The notes: a model not told the origin generated them from the sequence alone. A stretch of DNA of 26,877 nt from Oscillospiraceae bacterium (GCA_029009035.1 JAQXJQ010000200.1:1-26877), one strand, 5' to 3'; shown: positions 14,369-22,111, numbered from the stretch's first letter. A program made the numbers and translations.

Positions 14369-15880
14369 TTATGCTTCTTCGGTGGCGGCCTCCACGGCTC
14401 TGCCGTAGAGCTTGGTGAGTCCGGCCATCTTTTTTGCCAGCTTCGCCGTGGCGGCGCCTTTTTCCATGCGCCAGGTCCAGTTGCCGGAGGGGAACCCGGG
14501 GATGTTGACCCGTGCCTCGGAGCCAAGCCCCAGATAGTCCTGCATCTGGGCCACGAACAGGTTGGCTACAGAGCTCATGCCGCCGCGGATCATGCCCCAG
14601 TTGAAGCCCTCCTTGGAATTGAGCCCCAGATACTTCACCGCGCAGGCCACATCTTCGGCGGCAGCCTCGTCCTTCCAGCCCATAATGGTGGCGTTGTCGT
14701 GGGTGCCGGTGTAGCAGATGCAGTTGCGGGGGTAGGTGTGGGGCAGGTAGTCGCTCTCCTCACGGCTGTCAAAGGCGAACTCCAGCACCTTCATGCCGGG
14801 GAAGCCGGAGTCGGCCAGCAGCTGCTTCACCTCGGGGGTGAGGAAGCCCAGATCCTCGGCGATGAAGGACTTGTCGCTGTATTTCCCGGTCAGCACACGG
14901 ATGAGATCCATGCCGGGCCCCTTGACCCACCGGCCGTTTTTTGCGGTGGACACGCCGGAGGGCACGGCCCAATAGCACTCCAGACCGCGGAAATGGTCGA
15001 ACCCGAGCACATCGTACAGCCGGAAGGCGCCGCCTACACGGCGCACCCACCAGCCGAAGTGATCCCGCTTCATCTTGTCCCAGCGGTACAGGGGGTTGCC
15101 CCACAGCTGACCGTCGGCACTGAAGTAATCGGGGGGAACGCCGGACACGTCGGTGGGCCTGTTGGCCTCGTCCAGCTGGAACCAATGGGGCTCGGACCAG
15201 ACATCGGCGGAGTCCATTGCCACATAGATGGGCAGGTCGCCGATGATGCCCACGCCCTTCTCGCCGGCATAGGCCTTCAGCGCGTCCCACTGCTTGAAGA
15301 AGAGGAACTGGATGTAGGTGAACAGGCGGATGTCCTCCGCCAGATCCTTCCGGTACTTCCGGCAGGCGGCGGCCTTGTGAAGGCGGATGTCCTCATCGGG
15401 CCACTGGGACCAGGGCTGCATATTGAAGTGGCGCTTCAGAGCCATGAACAGGGTGTAGTCGGGCAGCCAGGACTTGTTTTCCTCCTCAAAGGCGGCCACG
15501 GCTTCGGCGTCCCGCACAAGACCCTTGTCGGCGGCCTTTTTCAGTACGGTGAAGCGGTTGTTGAACAGCTTGCCGTAGTCCACGCGGCAGGGGTCAGAGC
15601 CCCAGTCGATGCCCTCGATGTCCGCCTTCTTCAGCAGACCGTCCCTGACCAGCAGATCCAGATCCACGAAGTAGGGGTTGCCCGCGTAGGTGGAGAGGCT
15701 CTGGTAGGGGGAGTCGCCGTAGCTCAGAGGGCCGACGGGCAGAATTTGCCAATACTTCTGGCTGGCGGCGGACAGAAAATCAATGAAATCATAGGCGGCT
15801 TTGCCGAGGGTGCCGATGCCGTACTTGGAGGGCAGGGCGGAGATGGGCATAAGCACACCGCTGCTTCTCGTCAATTCCAT
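14369..15880 (-). CDS. malQ: 4-alpha-glucanotransferase (amylomaltase, GH77)
   Basis: A 503-residue cytoplasmic GH77 enzyme of standard length. It transfers alpha-1,4-glucan segments between maltodextrins and releases glucose. The catalytic aspartate nucleophile is Asp295 (GFDHFRG), the acid/base Glu342 (IAEDLG) and the stabilising Asp395 (GTHDN); DLPIYVAMDSADVW (215-228) is also diagnostic. It is the last gene of the sugar ABC operon, six bases after the second permease, with its ribosome site (AAGGGG) overlapping that gene's stop. This placement argues that the transporter imports maltodextrins or other alpha-glucans. Confidence 0.97.
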   Translation of the reverse strand: MELTRSSGVLMPISALPSKYGIGTLGKAAYDFIDFLSAASQKYWQILPVGPLSYGDSPYQSLSTYAGNPYFVDLDLLVRDGLLKKADIEGIDWGSDPCRVDYGKLFNNRFTVLKKAADKGLVRDAEAVAAFEEENKSWLPDYTLFMALKRHFNMQPWSQWPDEDIRLHKAAACRKYRKDLAEDIRLFTYIQFLFFKQWDALKAYAGEKGVGIIGDLPIYVAMDSADVWSEPHWFQLDEANRPTDVSGVPPDYFSADGQLWGNPLYRWDKMKRDHFGWWVRRVGGAFRLYDVLGFDHFRGLECYWAVPSGVSTAKNGRWVKGPGMDLIRVLTGKYSDKSFIAEDLGFLTPEVKQLLADSGFPGMKVLEFAFDSREESDYLPHTYPRNCICYTGTHDNATIMGWKDEAAAEDVACAVKYLGLNSKEGFNWGMIRGGMSSVANLFVAQMQDYLGLGSEARVNIPGFPSGNWTWRMEKGAATAKLAKKMAGLTKLYGRAVEAATEEA

Positions 15881-15886
15881 GGCTGC

Positions 15887-16753
15887 TTACCCCTTCACTG
15901 CGCCGGCGGCGACGCCCTTGATGATGTGCTTCTGGCAGGTGAGGTAGAACACGATCACCGGGATGATGGACAGCAGAATGAGGGCCATGGTGGCGCCCAA
16001 GTCCACGGTGCCGTAGCTGCCCTTCAGATACTGGATATGGATGGGGATGGTGCGGTATTCGTTGATGTCCAGCACCAGATAGGGGAGCAGGTAATCGTTC
16101 CAGATCCACATGATCTCCAGGATGCCCACGGAGATCATGGTGGGCTTGAGCATGGGCACGACCACCTGGAAGTAGGTGCGCAGCGGGCCGCAGCCGTCAA
16201 TGGCGGCAGCCTCCTCGATCTCCAGAGGGATACTCTTGGAGAAGCCCACGAACATGAAGATGGCAAGTCCCGCGCCGAAGCCCAGATAGACGATGGGGAT
16301 GGTCCAGGGGGTGTTCAGCTTCAGGGTGTCTGCCGTCTTGGACAGGGTGTACATCACCATCTGGAAGGGGACCACCATGGAGAATACACACAGGAAGTAG
16401 ATGATCTTGCAGAACAGGTTATTGACCCGGGCAATGAACCATCCGGCCATGGAGGTGCACAGCAGGATGAGAGCGGTGGAGAGCACGGTGATCACAACGC
16501 TGAACAGGACACTCTTCCAGAAGGGGTAATTGCCAAAGGTCATGCCCTTGATAAAGTTCTGGAACCCGGCCCACATCTCCCCGGCGGGGATAGCGAAGGT
16601 TTCGGTTTTGACAAAGGTGTTGAGCTTGAAGGAGTTGAGGACCACGATGATGACCGGCAGCACCCAGATGATGCAGACCACGGCCAGCAGCACCGACAGG
16701 ACCGTCTTTCTGCGGCGCTCTGCCTGCAGACTATGCGCTTTCTTGTTGTTCAT
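15887..16753 (-). CDS. Carbohydrate ABC transporter permease (MalG/UgpE type)
   Basis: A 288-residue inner membrane protein with six predicted helices, the first at about 18-40. The EAA loop that docks the ATPase reads EEAAAIDGCGPLRTYFQVVVP (180-200). It is the second permease of a CUT1 sugar importer. Its ATG overlaps the stop of the preceding permease by one base (TAATG). No ATPase gene lies in the operon; Firmicutes commonly use a shared MsmX-like ATPase for CUT1 systems. Confidence 0.95.
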   Translation of the reverse strand: MNNKKAHSLQAERRRKTVLSVLLAVVCIIWVLPVIIVVLNSFKLNTFVKTETFAIPAGEMWAGFQNFIKGMTFGNYPFWKSVLFSVVITVLSTALILLCTSMAGWFIARVNNLFCKIIYFLCVFSMVVPFQMVMYTLSKTADTLKLNTPWTIPIVYLGFGAGLAIFMFVGFSKSIPLEIEEAAAIDGCGPLRTYFQVVVPMLKPTMISVGILEIMWIWNDYLLPYLVLDINEYRTIPIHIQYLKGSYGTVDLGATMALILLSIIPVIVFYLTCQKHIIKGVAAGAVKG

Positions 16754-17652
16754 TACTGCTGCACCTCCTTCTTGCGGGTGTAGGCCAGCTGAGCCAGACC
16801 CAGCGCGGCCACCAGGATAAAGAAGATGACGGCCTTGGCCTGGGCGGTGCCCTTGGCGGCGGAAGCGGAGTTATAGAAGGTATTGTAGATGTTCAGAGCC
16901 AGCATCTCGGTGGTCTTGATGGAACCGCCGGCCAGAACGGTGATGGGCTGACCCGCGGTGAGTGCCAGGTTCTGGTCAAACAGCTTGAAGCCGTTGGTCA
17001 GAGACAGGAAGGTGCAGATGGTGATGGAGGGCATGACATTGGGGATGGTGACCTTGAACAGGGTCTGCATCTTGGAGGCGCCGTCGATCTTGGCCGCCTC
17101 CAGCATATCCCCCGGTACATTCTGCAGTCCTGCGATGTAAATGATCATCATGTATCCGATCTGCTGCCAGCACACCAGAATGATGAGGCCCCAGAAGCCG
17201 AATTTGGTGTTCAGGAGGATGGATGTCCCGAAGCGGGAGAGAATGCCGTCAAAAATCATGGACCAGATGTAGCCCAGCACGATGCCGCCGATGAGGTTGG
17301 GAGCGAAAAACACCGTGCGGAACAGGTTGGAGCCCTTGATCCCCTGGGTCAGCAGATAGGCCACCATAAAGGCCAGCACATTGATGAGGACCAGAGACAC
17401 GATGGCAAAGAGGGCCGTGAACCAGAAGGCGTGGCGGAAAGAAGCATCCTGAAATGCCTTCAAATAGTTGCCGATGCCGATGAACTTCGCATCGGAGATG
17501 AGTTTAAACTGACAAAAGGACAGGTAGATGCCCTGGATAAAGGGCCAGACAAAGCCGATGATAAACGCGAGGACCACCGGCCCCAGGAACAGCGGCCACC
17601 ACCGGCCGATGGTCCGCTGCAGAGAGGTTCTGCTGTGCTTCTTCCGTTTCAC
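16753..17652 (-). CDS. Carbohydrate ABC transporter permease (MalF/UgpA type)
   Basis: A 299-residue membrane protein with a basic N-terminus and six predicted helices. The EAA loop LEAAKIDGASKMQTLFKVTIP spans 184-204. It pairs with the following permease to form the channel. The start is GTG with only a weak, distant purine-rich site (GGGAAG), so translation may be low relative to the binding protein. A 148-base gap with a very strong palindrome separates it from the binding protein gene. Confidence 0.94.
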   Translation of the reverse strand: MKRKKHSRTSLQRTIGRWWPLFLGPVVLAFIIGFVWPFIQGIYLSFCQFKLISDAKFIGIGNYLKAFQDASFRHAFWFTALFAIVSLVLINVLAFMVAYLLTQGIKGSNLFRTVFFAPNLIGGIVLGYIWSMIFDGILSRFGTSILLNTKFGFWGLIILVCWQQIGYMMIIYIAGLQNVPGDMLEAAKIDGASKMQTLFKVTIPNVMPSITICTFLSLTNGFKLFDQNLALTAGQPITVLAGGSIKTTEMLALNIYNTFYNSASAAKGTAQAKAVIFFILVAALGLAQLAYTRKKEVQQ

Positions 17653-17742
17653 AATGTTTCAACTTCCCTTCTCTTTACATACATGCCGTCTGTCCCGCCC
17701 ATAGGGGAGGAGCGGAGCGCCGGTTTTCTCGTTAGATGCGAA

Positions 17743-17770
17743 GCGGGGCGGGCGAATTCGCCCGCCCCGC
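17743..17770 (-). promoter_or_regulatory. Perfect 28-bp GC-rich palindrome between binding protein and permease genes
   Basis: The arms GCGGGGCGGGCGAA and TTCGCCCGCCCCGC are fully self-complementary. The mRNA would form a very stable hairpin 31 bases past the binding-protein stop, with U-rich sequence before it but none after. It probably stabilises the upstream message or causes partial termination, as hairpins after malE-like genes do. Confidence 0.75.
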
Positions 17771-17800
17771 AATTTAAAACTGTTTTTTGCTCGTTCCGGA

Positions 17801-19126
17801 TCAGCCGTTCACGTTCTTGTACTGGGTGGCCCAGCCATCCACGATGGCGGTGCGGACGACCTCCCAGTTGGCGTCGGTGGGATCGGCGTTGTACTGGTTG
17901 AGGGCGGAAACGAACACGGCGCGGTACTCGTCAACATTGGGCTGATAGTTGGTGGCCCAGTTCATGACATAGCAGCCGTTGGCGGCATACTCGTTGGCGG
18001 CGGCCAGGAAGCCGTTGGTGGACTCCACGGCGTTCTTGTAGGGCATGACGCCGAAGGTGTCGACCAGCATACGGGAGGCCTCGGGATCGGTGACACACCA
18101 GACCATGAAGTCCATGGTGGCCTTCTGATCAGCCTCGGAGACCTTGGCGTTGATGGCCCAGCAGTTCTCGGTGCCGCAGTTCAGACCGGCCTTCTCTTCG
18201 CCGGCCACGCCGCAGTAGTAGGGGATCATGGTGGTGTTGGCCACGGTCTCGGACACGGCGGAATACTCCCAGGAGCCGTTGACGAAGAAGACGGCCTTGC
18301 CGGTCTTGAACTCGTTCTCGGCGTCGTGACCGCCGGTAGCCAGCTCGTTGCGGGACACCAGGCTATTCTCAACGCAGAGGTCGTAGAGGTTGCGGAAGTT
18401 GTCAACGTAGTTGCCGGGGATGGTGGCGGGGCACTCGGTCCAGGCCTTGCCCTCCTGGTCGTAGTAGTACTCCAGGTTGATCATATGGCCGGTGAAGCGC
18501 CAGGAGGAGGAGCTGTCCATGTCGCAGGAGGTGAAGGCGTCAAAGCCCAGCTCACCGGCGCGGGCGTGGATGTCCTCGGCAACGGCCTTCAGAGAAGCGA
18601 AGTTCTTGATCTCGTCCACAGAGTGGCCGGCCTTCTGCAGCAGGTCCACATTGACGATGATGCCGTAGCACTCATAGCAGTAGCCGATGGAGCACAGCTT
18701 GCCGTTCTCGTCATAGAGGTTGTAGGCGTCGGTGTTCAGCTCGTTGGCGATGGGGGTGCCGGTCAGGTCCAGAGCGTAGTCAGCCCAGGTCTTGACGCCC
18801 TCCATGTTGCCGATATTGAACAGGGTGGGGGGAGCGGACTTGTCCATCTCGGCGGTCAGGGTCTGGCTGTAAGTACCGGAAGCGGCGGTGACCACCTTGA
18901 CGGGGACGCCGGTCTTGTCGGTGTACATCTTAGCCACGTTCTGGAGCACCTCGTCGGACTCGGGCTTGAAGTTCAGCCAGTAGACGGAGCCGGTGGCGTC
19001 GCTGCTGCCGCTGCCGCTGGGGGCGGGAGAATTGCTCCCGGTGGGAGTCTTGCTGCCGCCGCAGGCCGCCAGAGCGACCAGCATGCACAGAGACAGCACA
19101 AGTGCGAGAATCTTACTCTTTTTCAT
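17801..19126 (-). CDS. Sugar ABC transporter substrate-binding lipoprotein
   Basis: A 441-residue extracellular lipoprotein. The signal peptide MKKSKILALVLSLCMLVALA ends in lipobox LAAC (Cys22), followed by a Gly/Ser/Pro/Thr linker and then the family 1 (MalE-like) binding fold, with conserved stretches such as GKAVFFVNGSWEYS and FGVMPYKNAVEST. It captures the oligosaccharide for the two permeases downstream. The start at 19126 is fixed by AAGGAGG and by the signal peptide, although the frame stays open 51 codons upstream. Association with malQ suggests an alpha-glucan ligand; the fold alone does not prove it. Confidence 0.95.
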   Translation of the reverse strand: MKKSKILALVLSLCMLVALAACGGSKTPTGSNSPAPSGSGSSDATGSVYWLNFKPESDEVLQNVAKMYTDKTGVPVKVVTAASGTYSQTLTAEMDKSAPPTLFNIGNMEGVKTWADYALDLTGTPIANELNTDAYNLYDENGKLCSIGYCYECYGIIVNVDLLQKAGHSVDEIKNFASLKAVAEDIHARAGELGFDAFTSCDMDSSSSWRFTGHMINLEYYYDQEGKAWTECPATIPGNYVDNFRNLYDLCVENSLVSRNELATGGHDAENEFKTGKAVFFVNGSWEYSAVSETVANTTMIPYYCGVAGEEKAGLNCGTENCWAINAKVSEADQKATMDFMVWCVTDPEASRMLVDTFGVMPYKNAVESTNGFLAAANEYAANGCYVMNWATNYQPNVDEYRAVFVSALNQYNADPTDANWEVVRTAIVDGWATQYKNVNG

Positions 19127-19155
19127 TACTATTTCCTCCTTAATCATTATCTTCA

Positions 19156-19179
19156 CATTCCGACTGAAATGCCGGAATG
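19156..19179. promoter_or_regulatory. Inverted repeat CATTCCG-N10-CGGAATG in the leader
   Basis: Perfect seven-base arms with ten bases between, 30 bases before the binding-protein start and just downstream of the nearer promoter. It could be an operator for a sugar regulator (none is encoded nearby) or an RNA hairpin. Confidence 0.45.
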
Positions 19180-19189
19180 CAAGGATCGT

Positions 19190-19219
19190 AATATGTTGGC
19201 CGGTGCAGAACACTGTCAA
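19190..19219 (-). promoter_or_regulatory. Candidate promoter P1 of the sugar ABC operon
   Basis: A perfect TTGACA (19214-19219), an 18-base spacer and CATATT (19190-19195) on the minus strand. The -10 box is weak, so an activator may be needed. Confidence 0.5.
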
Positions 19220-19269
19220 ACCGAGGGGAATTGTGAAAACTAACAAATGTACAAATAAGGCCATAGGAA

Positions 19270-19298
19270 ATATTATCAAAAATGCGCATGACTGTCAA
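19270..19298 (-). promoter_or_regulatory. Candidate promoter P2 of the sugar ABC operon
   Basis: A second perfect TTGACA (19293-19298), a 17-base spacer and TAATAT (19270-19275). A GGAAAAATTTTTCC palindrome (19320-19333) lies about 20 bases upstream. The rest of the 454-base divergent gap 19127-19580 shows no gene; I found no convincing promoter for spoVT in it. Confidence 0.5.
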
Positions 19299-19580
19299 TC
19301 GTTTTTCCGTTATTACGGGGGAAAAATTTTTCCAGATGGTGTAAAAAACGGATTGCTTCCCATGGCTGCCGCCTGCGCAGACCTGCCGGCGGAGGAGATA
19401 TCCCTCCAAAGCGGTGTCGCGCCGGGATGCTTCGGAAATTCGGCGCCGCATAACCGGCGCGATCCTGCGGATAATAATGGAGGAAAGAGAGATTTATCTC
19501 AGGACGCATCGGGCCTGTGCCCGGGATCGGGAAGAAACAGGACAGCAGACAAATAATTATGATTTGGAGAGGATAACAAT

Positions 19581-20117
19581 ATGAAAGCAACCGGAATTGT
19601 ACGCCGCATTGACGATCTGGGGCGGGTGGTCATCCCCAAGGAGATCCGCCGCACCATGCGTATCCGCGAGGGCGACCCGCTGGAGATCTATACAGACCGC
19701 GATGGCGGCGTGATATTCAGAAAGTATTCCCAGCTGGGGGATGTGTCCGAATTTGCGGCGCAGCTGTGTGAGACGGTCAGCCGTGTGGCAGGCATCCCCG
19801 CGGTCATCACGGACCGGGACAGCTGCATTGCCGCCGGCGGACTTCCCCGGCGGGAGGTGGTGGACAAGCGGATCTCCCGGCAGGTGGAACAGCTGATGGA
19901 GGAGCGGCAGGCGGTACGCTTTACGCAGCGCACCGCGCCCCTGTGTGAGGGAGATGAGCGCTACCGGGTGCTGGTGGCGGTGCCCATCCTCACAGAGGGG
20001 GATGTGCTGGGGTGCGTGATGTTTGTCACCGACAAGGACCTCCCCCCACTCAGCGAGGTGGAGCTGAAGCTGGCGCAGGCTGTGGCCGGCATCATGGGGA
20101 AACATATGGAAAGCTGA
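19581..20117 (+). CDS. spoVT: Stage V sporulation protein T
   Basis: A 178-residue regulator, the same length as Bacillus subtilis SpoVT. The swapped-hairpin AbrB-type DNA-binding domain (1-50, MKATGIVRRIDDLGRVVIPK, then EIRRTMRIREGDPLEIY) is close to the B. subtilis sequence as I recall it. A GAF-like domain follows (about 56-178). SpoVT acts in the forespore, tuning sigma-G-dependent genes for spore coat, cortex and germination. The ribosome site is GGAGAGG eight bases before ATG. It runs tail to tail with the M23 gene and shares a terminator with it. It is the best evidence that the host forms endospores or descends from spore formers. Confidence 0.95.
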   Translation: MKATGIVRRIDDLGRVVIPKEIRRTMRIREGDPLEIYTDRDGGVIFRKYSQLGDVSEFAAQLCETVSRVAGIPAVITDRDSCIAAGGLPRREVVDKRISRQVEQLMEERQAVRFTQRTAPLCEGDERYRVLVAVPILTEGDVLGCVMFVTDKDLPPLSEVELKLAQAVAGIMGKHMES

Positions 20118-20163
20118 AAAAGGGCGCGGCGCAGAGCCTTTCCTCTGCGCCGCGCCCTTTCAA
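20115..20163. terminator. Bidirectional terminator between spoVT and the M23 gene
   Basis: A perfect 18-base stem beginning AAAGGGCGCGGCGCAGAG and a six-base loop, between the convergent stops. The A/T ends give a short U-run in either direction. Confidence 0.9.
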
Positions 20164-20168
20164 ACCGG

Positions 20169-20936
20169 TCATCCCTGTTCCGGGAGGAAGTCCTCCGGGG
20201 AGACAGACTGGTCGCTCACGAACATGGCAAAGTGAAGATGGGACTTCTGGCCGCTCTCGGCGGAGGCGGTACGGCCCACTGCGCCCAAAACCGTGCCGGT
20301 GGAGACCTTGTCCCCCGCCTTCACCGTGGGAACGGCGGTCAGATTGGCATACAGGCTGGTGAGGTTGCTGCCGTGGTCCACCACCACCACCGTGCCCAGC
20401 AGGTCATCGGCAAACACATCGCTCACCGTTCCGGCGGCGGTGGCTTTCACGGGGGTGCCCACATCGGCGGCGATGTCGATGCCGTTGTGGGTGCGCCAGT
20501 CGCCCATGGTCACATCATAGGCCAGGGCGTCCACGCAGTAGCCGGACAGGATGCTCCCCTTCACCGGCCATGTAAAAACCAGCGGAGCGGGAGAGGCAGA
20601 GGGCTTGGGGCTTTGGACGGGGGCGGTGGGGCTGGCAGAGGGCTTAGGCTCCGCCGAGGGGGAGGGGGAGACGGCTGTGGTAGGGACGGGAGAGGGGCTG
20701 ACGGTGGGGGTGGGCTGGACAGAGGGCCTCACCGAAGCCGAGGGAGAGGGGGAGACGATGGAAGCGGTGCCGCCCACGGGCTGGTCGTCGCCAAGCTCCG
20801 ACCGGCCGGACACACTGCGGATGAGGTAAAACCCCGACAGGCCGATGGCGGCCACGCAGATGAGGACCGCAAGATAAAATCCTTTCCCGGTGATAAAATT
20901 GGAAAAACGCTCAAATGAATTGTGATTTTTGCTCAT
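20169..20936 (-). CDS. Membrane-anchored M23 (LytM) peptidase, SpoIIQ-like
   Basis: A 255-residue protein with a short cytoplasmic N-terminus, one membrane helix (20-40), a Pro/Ser/Thr-rich spacer (62-118) and a C-terminal LytM domain. The zinc ligands are intact: His150 and Asp154 in HNGID, His235 in HLHF (with His233). It would cut or bind peptidoglycan peptides outside the membrane. Architecture and size fit clostridial SpoIIQ, which keeps the zinc site that B. subtilis SpoIIQ has lost and links forespore to mother cell during engulfment. A forespore-type promoter and convergence with spoVT support this. Many other M23 proteins share the layout, so the name is probable only. ATG 20936 is chosen for GGAGGTG. 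Confidence 0.85.
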   Translation of the reverse strand: MSKNHNSFERFSNFITGKGFYLAVLICVAAIGLSGFYLIRSVSGRSELGDDQPVGGTASIVSPSPSASVRPSVQPTPTVSPSPVPTTAVSPSPSAEPKPSASPTAPVQSPKPSASPAPLVFTWPVKGSILSGYCVDALAYDVTMGDWRTHNGIDIAADVGTPVKATAAGTVSDVFADDLLGTVVVVDHGSNLTSLYANLTAVPTVKAGDKVSTGTVLGAVGRTASAESGQKSHLHFAMFVSDQSVSPEDFLPEQG

Positions 20937-20940
20937 AAAA

Positions 20941-20976
20941 ACACCTCCGGGCCTATTCTTGACAGCTCGGAGGTGT
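20941..20976 (-). promoter_or_regulatory. Hairpin that would hide the M23 ribosome site
   Basis: Perfect nine-base arms ACACCTCCG and CGGAGGTGT are 18 bases apart. One arm is the Shine-Dalgarno sequence of the M23 gene; the other would mask it in any transcript coming through from the nitroreductase gene upstream. Confidence 0.65.
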
Positions 20977-20983
20977 CTTATAC
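20954..20983 (-). promoter_or_regulatory. Candidate forespore (sigma-F/G) promoter of the M23 gene
   Basis: Minus strand: GTATA (20979-20983), a 15-base spacer, then GTCAAGAATA (20954-20963). These fit the B. subtilis sigma-F pattern GYWTA and GGNRANANTW with one mismatch. Transcription would start at the ribosome site, beyond the masking arm. Confidence 0.5.
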
Positions 20984-20991
20984 TCATTTTT

Positions 20992-21759
20992 TCAGCCCAG
21001 CCACTGAATGGTGTGCTTTTTGCGCGGGGGGAGGTTGGGGTAGCGCTCGTCGGAGAATCCCACCATCAGAGCGGCGAAGACCTGGTGACCCTCGGGGATG
21101 GACAGGAGGGCGCGGATCTCCTCGCTCTCGTTGGCAATGTGGGCCAGGTAGCCGCCCCAGCAGGTGCCCAGACCCTGCTCCACCAGCAGATGCTCCGCCA
21201 GAGTGACATCAATGGCGGTATCAATGGCGGGATAATAGCAGTCGGTGGGGTGGTGGGCGATGAGCAGGCAGGGGGCACCACAGGTGATGAGGTTGGAGCC
21301 CCGACGGTCCAGCCACACCAGATGCCTGAACTCCGGGCTGGTTTTGGCCCATTCCAGCGACAGCTGATAGATGCGGTCGATCTGCTCATGGCCGTAGACC
21401 ACGCTCCAGCAGCAGCCCTGCAGGTTTTTGGAACTGGGGCCGTAGGCGCTGCCCTCCAGCGCGGTCTGGATGACGGCGCGGTCGGGAAGGGTATTTTTAA
21501 AATGGCGGATGGAGCGCCGGCGCTGGAGCAGGGAGAGCAGGGTGCCCTCAGGAGCGGGAGCGGGGTAGCACTCCTCGTGGGTCATGCCGTCACACTCGAT
21601 GGCCTGTACGGGGCAGGTGGCGGTGCAGTGGAAGCAGTCCAGGCAGGGCTCCTGCTGGGGGGCGATGCTGCCGTCCTCATTCTTTCGGAACACATTGCGG
21701 GTGCATACGCGCACGCAGCTGCCGCAGCGGATGCAGAGATCCTGATTGATGGTAAACAT
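20992..21759 (-). CDS. Nitroreductase-family protein with N-terminal double [4Fe-4S] ferredoxin domain
   Basis: A 255-residue cytoplasmic redox protein. Residues 1-55 hold two [4Fe-4S] motifs (Cys9/12/15/19 and Cys39/42/45/49). From about 75 an FMN-binding nitroreductase domain begins (RRSIRHFKN, then GPSSKNLQGCCW and the LAEHLLVEQGLGTCWGGY helix). The ferredoxin part probably passes electrons from reduced ferredoxin to FMN instead of NAD(P)H. Substrates of this class (nitroaromatics, quinones, unsaturated compounds) are uncertain. ATG 21759 has AAGGAGGAG seven bases upstream and its own strong promoter. Confidence 0.93.
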   Translation of the reverse strand: MFTINQDLCIRCGSCVRVCTRNVFRKNEDGSIAPQQEPCLDCFHCTATCPVQAIECDGMTHEECYPAPAPEGTLLSLLQRRRSIRHFKNTLPDRAVIQTALEGSAYGPSSKNLQGCCWSVVYGHEQIDRIYQLSLEWAKTSPEFRHLVWLDRRGSNLITCGAPCLLIAHHPTDCYYPAIDTAIDVTLAEHLLVEQGLGTCWGGYLAHIANESEEIRALLSIPEGHQVFAALMVGFSDERYPNLPPRKKHTIQWLG

Positions 21760-21791
21760 GGAGCGACTCCTCCTTATAATGTAACGAGACA

Positions 21792-21820
21792 ATTATAGTC
21801 ACGGGGAAAGGAGAAGTCAA
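21792..21820 (-). promoter_or_regulatory. Strong sigma-A promoter of the nitroreductase gene
   Basis: TTGACT (21815-21820), a 17-base spacer and a perfect TATAAT (21792-21797), about 33 bases before the start codon. Confidence 0.88.
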
Positions 21821-21853
21821 TGATTTGATCAACCGGAATTTGCGGTTGTAAGC

Positions 21854-21879
21854 GTCTTGGCTCTCCCTTTGGGAGAGCT
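21854..21879 (+). repeat. 26-bp direct repeat, left copy
   Basis: This word (GTCTTGGCTCTCCC then TTTGGGAGAGCT) recurs at 22110-22135 with one difference. It equals the end of the MITE-like repeat and flanks the multi-hairpin element. Confidence 0.7.
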
Positions 21880-21884
21880 CAGCG

Positions 21885-22109
21885 TGTCGAAAAACTTCGA
21901 CACGCTTCTCAGAAATGCAAGCATTTCTTCGAGGGGATGCAGTTCGCTGCGTCGCACTCGCTGCGCTCGCACGCTTGCGAACTGAGAAGTGTTTTTTCTG
22001 AGGCACGTGTCCTCAGAAAAAACATATTTCACTTTATTCCGTCATCTGCTGATGACGGAACTCTGCGAGGCTCTTGCACTTCGTGCATGTAAATCCGGCT
22101 TTTTCGACA
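21885..22109. repeat. 225-base multi-hairpin element with terminal inverted repeats
   Basis: The ends TGTCGAAAAA and TTTTTCGACA are perfect inverted repeats. Between them are hairpins at 21881-21906 (11 bp), 21911-21928 (8 bp), 21940-21984 (8-bp outer stem), 21991-22023 (13 bp) and 22037-22060 (10 bp); CTTCTCAG at 21905 can also pair with CTGAGAAG at 21982. No coding frame is convincing. It occupies much of the 581-base gap 21760-22340, together with a MITE-like repeat and two promoters. Confidence 0.65.
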
Positions 22110-22111
22110 GT

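Noticed and set aside
14699..16783. 694-codon plus-strand frame across malQ and a permease
   Set aside because: It spans two well-supported minus-strand genes and has the His/Gly/Leu-rich composition of a shadow frame.
19127..19279. N-terminal extension of the sugar-binding protein
   Set aside because: The frame is open for 51 more codons, but this would bury the signal peptide and ignore the AAGGAGG site; one of the two candidate promoters also lies inside it.
21880..22060. Regularly spaced hairpins as a possible CRISPR array
   Set aside because: The palindromes all differ in sequence and there is no repeated unit separated by spacers, nor any cas gene.
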